A stretch of DNA of 11,795 bases. Source: an uncultured Fretibacterium sp. GTDB taxonomy: Bacteria > Synergistota > Synergistia > Synergistales > Aminobacteriaceae. The stretch is from positions 1 to 11,795 of the forward strand of contig CALBPU010000133.1 in assembly GCA_937899395.1 (NCBI GenBank), given 5' to 3'. The translations under genes were made by a program, and so were the position numbers. A model generated the notes under the pieces. That model ran no database searches. It was not told the origin of the DNA and saw only the letters and a program-made list of their open reading frames with translations. This document shows, one piece after another, positions 6,597-11,795 of this stretch. Each line of letters starts with the position of its first letter. The first letter of the stretch is position 1.

Positions 6597-7835
6597 ATGA
6601 GAAAAAAATCAATAGCTAAAAATTATTTTTTCCTTGTCGTGCTTTTGCTCGCAATGATTTTAGGAGCTGTAACAGGCTTTGTTTATCCTTCATTCGCAAG
6701 CAATATTTCATTTCTTGGAACAATTTTCATCAGAATGATGTTCTGTATCGTTGTGCCGATGGTTTTTGCTTCGATTTCGGGAGCTGTCGCAGGAACTAAA
6801 GACCTTCATCGTTCAGGCCGTATAATGTGGACAACCGTTATTACGTTTGTAATCACTGGAGCGATTGCTGCCGTAATATATTTCTTCCTCGTAATTGCTT
6901 TCCCGCCTGTAACAAGCGCATGGACTTCAGTTGCTCATGAAGAAATCGGAACACATGCAACAATGACTCAAATGATCGTAAATTTCTTCACTGTCGAAGA
7001 TTTCGTCAGCCTGTTATCGAGAAGGGCAATGCTTCCGTTGATAGTGTTCTCGGTTCTGTTTGGTTTCGCAGTAAATTTGAGCGGTGAAGCAGGTGAGCCT
7101 GTGAAAAAATTCATCGAAAGTTTAACGTACGTAATGTTAAAGTTCGTGAATATTGTAACTTATTATGCTCCTATAGCATTCTTTGCAATTTTCGCTGATC
7201 TTGTAGCTTCTTACGGTGCTCAAATTACGGCCGATTACGGAAGGGCTTTGTTGCTTTATTATCCTTTGTGCTTCATTTATATTTTTACGGCATTCCCGAT
7301 TATGGCATGGATAGGAGCAGGAAGTCAGGGTGTCAAAGTTATGTTCGCTCATATTTTGAAGCCCGCAATAGTTTCGCTTGGTACATGTTCATCAGTCGCA
7401 ACAATTCCCACTAATATGGAAGCAGCAGCCGATACCGGAATTTCAAAAGATGTCAGCGATATAGTGTTACCTTTAGGAGCTACAATGCACATGGACGGTT
7501 CATGTTTTTCATGCGTGTTAAAAATTGCGTTCGTGTTCGGAGTTTTAGGACAGCCTTTAACAGTCGCTGATTTACCTTTAATAGTTTTAGTAGCGGTATT
7601 TTCATCAGTAGGAATGAGCGGAGTTCCCGGTGGCGGATATATCGGCGAGTATATAATCTGCACAATATTTTTTGCGGATCATATGGAACTTGCTTTCCCG
7701 ATTTTAGTAGCTATTGGAAATTTAGTTGATCCTCCTGCGACAATGATTAACGCAGCAGGAGATTATGTAGTGTCATTTATAGTTTCAAGATTTGTTGACG
7801 GTAAAGACTGGCTCAAAAAAGCTGAAGCCGAATAA
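6597..7835 (+). CDS. Dicarboxylate/amino acid:cation symporter family (SLC1/DAACS) transporter
   Basis: This 412-residue inner-membrane carrier belongs to the GltP/GltT/DctA/SstT family, which takes up amino acids or dicarboxylates with Na+ or H+. Family motifs are in place: HP1 serine loop LGTCSSVATIPTNM (261-274), LPLGATMHMDGS (291-302) for the family's PLGATxNMDGT, HP2 GVPGGG (342-347), and TM8 NLVDPPATMINAAGD (375-389). Aligned with the archaeal GltPh, Asp394, Thr398, Asn401 and Asp405 are kept (Asp378, Thr382, Asn385, Asp389). Asp390 is Gly, Arg397 is Ala381, and Asn310 of NMDGT is His298. Since Arg397 binds the side-chain carboxylate of aspartate or glutamate, the substrate is probably not an acidic amino acid. 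AGGAGG at 6576-6581 lies 15 nt before the ATG, rather far. The gene stands alone, ending at a strong terminator. Confidence 0.93.
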   Translation: MRKKSIAKNYFFLVVLLLAMILGAVTGFVYPSFASNISFLGTIFIRMMFCIVVPMVFASISGAVAGTKDLHRSGRIMWTTVITFVITGAIAAVIYFFLVIAFPPVTSAWTSVAHEEIGTHATMTQMIVNFFTVEDFVSLLSRRAMLPLIVFSVLFGFAVNLSGEAGEPVKKFIESLTYVMLKFVNIVTYYAPIAFFAIFADLVASYGAQITADYGRALLLYYPLCFIYIFTAFPIMAWIGAGSQGVKVMFAHILKPAIVSLGTCSSVATIPTNMEAAADTGISKDVSDIVLPLGATMHMDGSCFSCVLKIAFVFGVLGQPLTVADLPLIVLVAVFSSVGMSGVPGGGYIGEYIICTIFFADHMELAFPILVAIGNLVDPPATMINAAGDYVVSFIVSRFVDGKDWLKKAEAE

Positions 7836-7841
7836 AAATTT

Positions 7842-7860
7842 TCCCCCTACTAAAGGGGGA
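7842..7860. terminator. Intrinsic terminator between the convergent SLC1 and mtaD genes
   Basis: TCCCCCT and AGGGGGA form a perfect 7-bp stem around a 5-nt loop (ACTAA). It is followed by TTTATTATTT on the plus strand and AAATTTTTATT on the minus strand. It lies 6 nt after the SLC1 stop and 5 nt from the mtaD stop, so it likely stops transcription from both sides, more strongly for the plus strand. Confidence 0.85.
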
Positions 7861-7864
7861 TTTA

Positions 7865-9139
7865 TTATTTCGTAATAGCTTCTCTGGCTTCACGTGCTTT
7901 CTGCAAAATTTCTTCCTGATCCAACGTCGGAAATTCGCCCTTACGATAAAGCCATTTTCCATTTACCATTGTTCCCTCAACATCTGCTGAACTTCCGGCA
8001 TAAACAATATAAGCCGCTAAATTTTCCTCGTTTACTCCGATATAATGGGGCTTATCAAGATTTACTAAAACTAAATCAGCTACCCAGCCTTCCTGAAGCA
8101 TTCCTTTTTGCGAAAATCCGTAGGCTTTAGCTCCTTCATAAGTTGCCATTCTCAAAACTTCGCTTGCTGAAACACAAACAGGATCTCTATTAACTCCCTT
8201 ATGAAGTAACGCTGTTGTTCTCATTTCTTCCCACATATCTAGGCGGTTGTTGCTTGAAGCTCCGTCAGTCCCTAAAGCTACGGGGAAATCTTTTTCGAGA
8301 AATTCGTTTAATTTCATAACACCGCTTCCGAGTTTTAAGTTGCTTGCAGGATTATGAACGAGTGTAATATTTTGTGAATCGAGATTAATTTCAGGATCAA
8401 GCCAAACTGAATGAGCCAATGTTAAATAAGGAACCGAAAGCAAACCTGTTTCGCTCAAATATTTTTCAGGAGACATTCCTAAATTATTTAACTCACCTTC
8501 AGTCTCAAGAAAATGAAAATGAACTCCAAGTCCGTGAGATTTTGCAGCTTCCGAAATTTTTTTCATTTCATCAAGAGGAACAGTATAAGGAGCATGAGGC
8601 CCAAGCTGGACTGTAATTAAACCTTCACGGCCATGAAATTTTTCAGCAAGTTCCAAATTATTTTTTACGGATTTATCAATTTTACCCGGTTCACCTGCCG
8701 TTATACCTCTGGAAAGTGCCGCTCTCATTCCTGCCTGCAAAACTGCTTCAGCAACTCTTTCCATCTCAAAATACATATCAGCAAAACATGTTGTCCCTGT
8801 CGATAACATCTCAAGCATTGCCGATAAAGTTCCCCAATAAATATATTCGGGAGTTAGTTTTTCTTCGACAGGCCAAATTTTATTTTGCAGCCATTCCATT
8901 AACGGAGCTTCTTCACCTAAACCCCGTAATAAAATCATTGCCGCATGTGTATGAGCATTTACAAATCCGGGAATTACCGCAAATTTTCCTCTTCCTGAAA
9001 TAATTTTATCTGCTGAAGGAGGATTTTTTTCGGCGTTAATAATCTCTGCAATTCTTCCTTTTGAAACGAGAATATGAACACGTTCAGCTTTTGTTCTTGA
9101 ACCGTCAACTATAAAAACATCTTTGAATAATGTAGCCAT
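7865..9139 (-). CDS. mtaD: 5-methylthioadenosine/S-adenosylhomocysteine deaminase (MtaD-type amidohydrolase)
   Basis: The 424-residue protein belongs to the amidohydrolase superfamily; relatives such as Thermotoga maritima TM0936 deaminate S-adenosylhomocysteine, methylthioadenosine and adenosine to the inosine forms. It has the composite beta-domain at both ends and the metal site in between: NAHTH (His63, His65), HFHFLETEGE (His209 and catalytic Glu212), LAHSVWLD (His243) and ALGTDGASSNN (Asp292). GPHAPY (His182) matches a substrate-binding histidine of the family. LRGLGEEAPLMEWLQNKIWP, after the first metal motif, is typical of the MtaD/SAH deaminase branch rather than guanine or cytosine deaminases. 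Its start is supported by AAAGGAG (complement of 9148-9154), 8 nt before the ATG. It follows ahcY by 16 nt and is clearly in the same operon, which points to S-adenosylhomocysteine as a main substrate. Confidence 0.93.
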   Translation of the reverse strand: MATLFKDVFIVDGSRTKAERVHILVSKGRIAEIINAEKNPPSADKIISGRGKFAVIPGFVNAHTHAAMILLRGLGEEAPLMEWLQNKIWPVEEKLTPEYIYWGTLSAMLEMLSTGTTCFADMYFEMERVAEAVLQAGMRAALSRGITAGEPGKIDKSVKNNLELAEKFHGREGLITVQLGPHAPYTVPLDEMKKISEAAKSHGLGVHFHFLETEGELNNLGMSPEKYLSETGLLSVPYLTLAHSVWLDPEINLDSQNITLVHNPASNLKLGSGVMKLNEFLEKDFPVALGTDGASSNNRLDMWEEMRTTALLHKGVNRDPVCVSASEVLRMATYEGAKAYGFSQKGMLQEGWVADLVLVNLDKPHYIGVNEENLAAYIVYAGSSADVEGTMVNGKWLYRKGEFPTLDQEEILQKAREAREAITK

Positions 9140-9155
9140 AATTTTTTCTCCTTTA

Positions 9156-10409
9156 TTATTCCTGCCAGCTCTTCATATATTCAACCTGTTCATCGGTCAT
9201 CGAATCAATTTCAATTCCAAGAGCAGCGAGCTTTGATTCCATTACTGCCTTATCAATTTCAGAAGGTACAGGATAAATTCCCGGCTTTTTGTCTTCAAGT
9301 TTATGTGAGTAAACCTGTAATGCGCTTTCAAGCTGTAACGAAAAACTCAAGTCCATAATTTCAATCGGGTGTCCGTCAGCACATGCTAAATTCGTTAAAC
9401 GCCCTTCACCTAAGAGATTAATTCTTCGGCCGTCTTTCATAACATAAGTGTCGATATTGTCGCGTAACTTTTCAACATGGTCGGACATTGCAGATAAATC
9501 GGGTTTTGAAATTTCAACGTCAAAGTGTCCTGCATTGCCTAATACAACACCGTTTTTCATTTTTTCAAAATGTTCACGTCTGATTACATGAATATTTCCC
9601 GTGAAAGTTAAAAATATATCGCCAAGTTCAGCAGCTTTTTCCATGCTCATAACTCTGAAACCGTCCATTAAAGCTTCACATGCTTTATGAGAATCTACTT
9701 CAGTAACTATTACATGCGCTCCCAAACCAGCGGCTCTCATTGCAGCACCTCTTCCGCACCAGCCGTACCCCGCAATTACGACAGTTTTTCCTGCGACAAC
9801 TAAATTTGTAGTGCGAATAAATCCGTCCCAAACTGATTGCCCTGTTCCATAACGATTATCAAATAAATATTTGCTCAGAGCGTCATTAACATCGAGTATC
9901 GGAAATTTTAATACGCCTTGAGAACTCATAGCCTTTAATCTTTTAACGCCCGAAGTAGTTTCTTCAGAGCCTCCGAGAATGTTTGTTAAAAGTTCGGGAA
10001 ATTCTTGATGAACAGTTGCGACTAAATCAGCTCCGTCATCAATAATGACATTGGGTTTGAAGTTTAAGACTTTACGAACATAATTAAAATATTCGTCAGT
10101 GGTCATGCCTCTATGGCTGAAAACATGAACGCCGTTTTTAGCAAGGGCTGCGCAAATTTCATCTTGAGTTGAAAGGGGGTTGCTTCCGCAAGCTGCAACA
10201 GTTGCACCGAGTTTTGTTAAAGTGATTAAGAGGTTAGCTGTTTTAGCTTCAAGGTGAAGACATGCAGCAATAATTGTGCCTTTGAAGGGCTGAGAACTTT
10301 TGTATTTGTTATAAAGGAACTGAAGAGAAGGCATATATTGCCATGCCCAATCAATTTTTTTCTGACCGTAATCAGCGAGATTAATATCTTTGATTTCAAA
10401 ATCTGCCAT
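9156..10409 (-). CDS. ahcY: S-adenosylhomocysteine hydrolase, archaeal/Thermotoga type (possibly S-inosylhomocysteine hydrolase)
   Basis: SAH hydrolases split the methyl-transfer by-product S-adenosylhomocysteine into homocysteine and adenosine, using tightly bound NAD. The 417-residue protein is the short form without the internal insertion of longer bacterial enzymes. Key features are CLHLEAKTA (His52, Lys56), SNPLSTQDE, DDGADL (Asp125), SEETTSGVKRL (Glu150), KYLFDNRYGTGQS (Lys180, Asp184, Asn185), the NAD loop GYGWCGRG (214-221) with TEVD after strand 2, GNAGHFDVEI (His295), and GEGRLTNLACADGHP. The C-terminal Lys/Tyr that contacts NAD in mammalian enzymes is missing, as in this whole group. 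Lys56 aligns with human Glu59, a contact to the adenine amino group. With a deaminase as the next gene, the enzyme may act on S-inosylhomocysteine instead. GGAGGT (complement of 10421-10426) lies 11 nt before the ATG. Confidence 0.95.
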   Translation of the reverse strand: MADFEIKDINLADYGQKKIDWAWQYMPSLQFLYNKYKSSQPFKGTIIAACLHLEAKTANLLITLTKLGATVAACGSNPLSTQDEICAALAKNGVHVFSHRGMTTDEYFNYVRKVLNFKPNVIIDDGADLVATVHQEFPELLTNILGGSEETTSGVKRLKAMSSQGVLKFPILDVNDALSKYLFDNRYGTGQSVWDGFIRTTNLVVAGKTVVIAGYGWCGRGAAMRAAGLGAHVIVTEVDSHKACEALMDGFRVMSMEKAAELGDIFLTFTGNIHVIRREHFEKMKNGVVLGNAGHFDVEISKPDLSAMSDHVEKLRDNIDTYVMKDGRRINLLGEGRLTNLACADGHPIEIMDLSFSLQLESALQVYSHKLEDKKPGIYPVPSEIDKAVMESKLAALGIEIDSMTDEQVEYMKSWQE

Positions 10410-10457
10410 AAAAATTTTTTACCTCCGAATTAAAATTTATTCCTAAAAAATCGGCAA

Positions 10458-10493
10458 TAGTATAACAAAAAGCCCGTGAAAAAATTTTTCATG
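10458..10493 (-). promoter_or_regulatory. Candidate extended -10 promoter of the ahcY-mtaD operon (repeat copy 1)
   Basis: On the minus strand: an A/T box inside the perfect palindrome of 10477-10491 (arms TGAAAAA/TTTTTCA around one base), then GGGCTTTTTGT, then TATACT (complement of 10459-10464). TG plus one base before TATACT is an extended -10. Transcription would begin near 10452, giving a leader of about 43 nt with a good ribosome site, too short for a SAH riboswitch. A copy with about 31 of 36 matching positions lies at 11035-11069. Confidence 0.55.
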
Positions 10494-10505
10494 GAGGATA
10501 AAATT

Positions 10506-11006
10506 TTATGCTGCTTTTATGTAGTCAATAATAATTACTTCTTGTGTTAATTGCTTAACCTTCTCCGTAATTTTTTCAATATTTAACGCAACATCTCCGG
10601 TATAAAAAATTTCGTCGCATTCATTACATTTGTAACACGGAATATTCCTGATAACTAAAAGTCCAAAATCCATTTCAATAGCTTCTGTTGTTTTGCTTTT
10701 ATATGCTTCTTCACCACATCTCATACATTTCATATAGGATTCAGGAACATAGGCCGTTATAATATACATCATTCCTTCATTAATGCTTGCAACAATATGT
10801 ATTCTTTTGTCAGCTTTTCGACCTAAAATCAAACAGCTCGGAAACGGAAAAGCATTGGGATATTGTTCAATAATTTCTCCGTTATCAATCGCAGTACATA
10901 CATCTGAAATCAAAATTTGACGTTCTGCAAATCTTTTTCTGCTGTGTTGAGTAATAATAATTTTTTCAGGCAAATTTACAGACTGAAAATCCTCTATCGA
11001 ATACAT
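10506..11006 (-). CDS. DUF4258 (toxin-like) domain fused to YgiT/MqsA-type zinc finger (antitoxin-like)
   Basis: The 166-residue protein joins two domains that normally come from adjacent toxin-antitoxin genes. Residues about 14-88 match DUF4258, a small RelE/BrnT-like family, with HSRKRFAERQI (21-31), DVCTAIDNGEIIEQYP, FPSCLILGRK and YIITAYVP. Residues 92-150 match the YgiT-type zinc finger: MKCMRCGEE (Cys94, Cys97), a strand-rich spacer (LLVIRNIPCYKCNECDEIFYTGDVA) with Cys127 and Cys130, and a helix of the usual 'EKI' type. The helix-turn-helix found at the C-terminus of full MqsA is absent. Met92 sits where separate YgiT proteins start, so the fusion probably arose by loss of a stop; no ribosome site precedes it. 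The start at 11006 has AAAGGGG about 10 nt upstream. Toxin or antitoxin activity is unproven. The gene lies just upstream of ahcY but each appears to have its own promoter. Confidence 0.8.
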   Translation of the reverse strand: MYSIEDFQSVNLPEKIIITQHSRKRFAERQILISDVCTAIDNGEIIEQYPNAFPFPSCLILGRKADKRIHIVASINEGMMYIITAYVPESYMKCMRCGEEAYKSKTTEAIEMDFGLLVIRNIPCYKCNECDEIFYTGDVALNIEKITEKVKQLTQEVIIIDYIKAA

Positions 11007-11034
11007 TACTCAAAAACCCCTTTTTCATTTTTCA

Positions 11035-11069
11035 TAGTATAGCAAAAAGCCAGCAAAAAATTTTTCATG
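11035..11069 (-). promoter_or_regulatory. Candidate extended -10 promoter of the DUF4258-YgiT gene (repeat copy 2)
   Basis: On the minus strand: an A5T6 box, GCTGGCTTTTTGC, then TATACT (complement of 11036-11041), again with a TGn extension. The start codon is about 30 nt downstream of the -10. It is nearly the same sequence as before ahcY. Confidence 0.55.
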
Positions 11070-11075
11070 TATAAT
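11070..11075 (+). promoter_or_regulatory. Candidate -10 box (TATAAT) of the acyltransferase gene
   Basis: TATAAT starts 4 nt after the A6T5 box of repeat copy 2 and 60 nt before the acyltransferase ATG. No standard -35 is visible. As at 6507-6558, one A/T box lies between two divergent -10 sites. In the leader, AAATTTCCG occurs twice (11091-11099 and 11109-11117), 18 nt apart, which could be a tandem operator or chance. Confidence 0.4.
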
Positions 11076-11135
11076 AATTTTGTTGGGAAAAAATTTCCGA
11101 GCAAAAATAAATTTCCGTAAAAAGGAGCTTAACAA

Positions 11136-11795
11136 ATGACAAGTAATATAATTCATGAGAGCAGTGAGCAGAGAGTCTATTACTTTGATTTTTTAAGGGT
11201 ATTTGCGACTTTTGCAGTAGTAATTTTGCATTTATCAGCGCAGAATTGGGACACAACTGACGTAAAATCTTTTGCATGGAATACATTTAATTTTTATGAC
11301 AGTATAGTTCGGTTGGCACTTCTAAGCTTCGTAATGATAAGCGGCGCGCTCTTCCTTCAAAAAGATATTCCCCTCAAAAAAATTTTCAGCAAATATATTT
11401 TCAGAATTGTTACGGCGTTTTTGTTTTGGTCATTCGTTTACGCTGTTGAGCATTATGTCGAGAACAAAGACATTATAAAGGCATTGGATCATTTTATAAT
11501 GGGACATTATCATTTATGGTTTTTGTTTATGATAACGGGGCTTTATATGATCTTGCCTTTTACGAAAAAAATCGTTGAGTCATATTTCCTCACAAAATAT
11601 TTTCTTATGCTTGCGTTTATTTTTACATTTTTTCTTCCTCAATCCGTAAATCTTATTTCTGTTTTCTCTGAAAAATATGGAACGATTGCAACATATGTCA
11701 TAAATAATTTTTATTTTTATTTTGTCATGGGGTTCACGGTATATTTTTTGCTCGGATATGTCTTGAACAAAATTGAAATCACGAAAAAGCAAGAA
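11136..11795 (+). CDS. Membrane acyltransferase-3 family protein (OafA/WecH-like), 3' end outside window
   Basis: The frame is open for 220 codons to the right edge. Acyltransferase-3 proteins are multi-pass inner-membrane enzymes that add acetyl or other acyl groups to cell-surface sugars or exported molecules. The N-terminal hallmark YYFDFLRVFATFAVVILHL (16-33) is present, with the conserved Arg21 and His32, followed by the second membrane helix SFVMISGALFL (64-74), the amphipathic KKIFSKYIFRIV, and HYHLWFLFMITGLYMILP (124-141). At least five more hydrophobic segments fit the usual total of about ten in proteins of 330-380 residues, so about a third is missing. AAAGGAG at 11121-11127 lies 8 nt before the ATG and fixes the start. 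The acceptor cannot be read from the sequence. Confidence 0.9.
   Translation, partial: MTSNIIHESSEQRVYYFDFLRVFATFAVVILHLSAQNWDTTDVKSFAWNTFNFYDSIVRLALLSFVMISGALFLQKDIPLKKIFSKYIFRIVTAFLFWSFVYAVEHYVENKDIIKALDHFIMGHYHLWFLFMITGLYMILPFTKKIVESYFLTKYFLMLAFIFTFFLPQSVNLISVFSEKYGTIATYVINNFYFYFVMGFTVYFLLGYVLNKIEITKKQE

Larger units (their letters stand above)
10458..11069 (+). repeat. Pair of about 35-bp direct repeats bracketing the DUF4258-YgiT gene
   Basis: Copies lie at 10458-10493 and 11035-11069 in the same orientation. They share TAGTATAnCAAAAAGCC and AAAAAATTTTTCATG and differ only at one base and in a 3-4-nt spacer. The enclosed segment of about 540 bp is exactly the fusion gene with its ends. 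The repeats double as promoter-like sites on the minus strand, so they may be two uses of one regulatory motif, or the scar of a cassette insertion or duplication. Confidence 0.6.

Noticed and set aside
7349..7665. Minus-strand open frames inside the SLC1 gene, and similar antisense frames in dxs, tlyA, mtaD and the acyltransferase gene
   Set aside because: They lack ribosome sites, have no recognisable motifs, and lie wholly opposite well-supported genes.
9410..10505. Possible SAH riboswitch before ahcY
   Set aside because: The leader between the likely start of transcription (about 10452) and the ATG is only about 43 nt and A/T-rich, with no pseudoknot-like or G/C-rich stems.
10477..10509. 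Plus-strand mini-gene: GGAGG followed by ATG at 10508, and palindrome ATAAAATTTTAT
   Set aside because: The plus-strand frame stops after 7 codons, and the bases are the end and stop codon of the minus-strand fusion gene. The palindrome is pure A/T and likely chance.
11036..11065. Sigma-54 (-24/-12) promoter suggested by GGCTTTTTGC
   Set aside because: GG and GC are separated by 6 nt instead of the required 10, and the extended -10 TATACT explains the site better.
1..11795. CRISPR array, tRNA or rRNA genes
   Set aside because: No regularly spaced repeats and no cloverleaf or rRNA signature sequences were seen on either strand.

Overview
The window comes from a low-GC (A/T-rich), fermentative-looking bacterium with strong Shine-Dalgarno sites on most genes and many short A-tract/T-tract boxes between genes. 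The gene content (a dxs-tlyA operon, an archaeal/Thermotoga-type S-adenosylhomocysteine hydrolase next to an MtaD-type deaminase, an SLC1-type carrier, a YgiT-type zinc finger protein) fits an anaerobic gut or rumen bacterium. My tentative guess is Synergistota, with Clostridia-like Firmicutes as the alternative; the sequence alone does not settle this.

Layout. (1) 1-about 547: the right-hand part of an IS200/IS605-family element, with the C-terminal half of TnpB and a structured right end that probably forms the omegaRNA scaffold. (2) 570-5931, plus strand: a tightly packed cluster of a GAF-like protein of unknown role, dxs (first step of the MEP isoprenoid pathway), tlyA (S4/FtsJ-type rRNA 2'-O-methyltransferase or haemolysin-family protein) and a 12-13-repeat ankyrin protein. 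The last two junctions overlap (11 and 23 nt), which suggests translational coupling. (3) 6005-6460, minus strand: a small coiled-coil plus helix-turn-helix protein resembling phage ArpU/RinA-type activators. It is divergent from (4) 6597-7835, an SLC1 (dicarboxylate/amino-acid:cation symporter) carrier that lacks the arginine used to bind acidic side chains. (5) A GC-rich hairpin terminator at 7842-7860 separates this carrier from the convergent ahcY-mtaD operon (10409 to 7865, minus strand). (6) 10506-11006, minus strand: a single-chain fusion of a DUF4258 (toxin-like) domain and a YgiT/MqsA-type zinc finger (antitoxin-like). (7) 11136 to the right edge, plus strand: the start of a membrane acyltransferase-3 protein that continues beyond the window.

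How genes work together. The ahcY-mtaD pair forms a methyl-cycle clean-up module for S-adenosylhomocysteine. The lysine in the adenine-pocket motif of AhcY, together with the deaminase beside it, makes a route through S-inosylhomocysteine plausible. dxs and tlyA share an operon with two uncharacterised proteins. The most interesting unexplained structure is a recurring promoter-like motif: an A6T5 box, a CTTTTTGn stretch and an extended -10 TATAmT. It occurs upstream of three minus-strand genes. Two of its copies are near-identical direct repeats of about 35 bp that bracket the DUF4258-YgiT fusion gene like a cassette.
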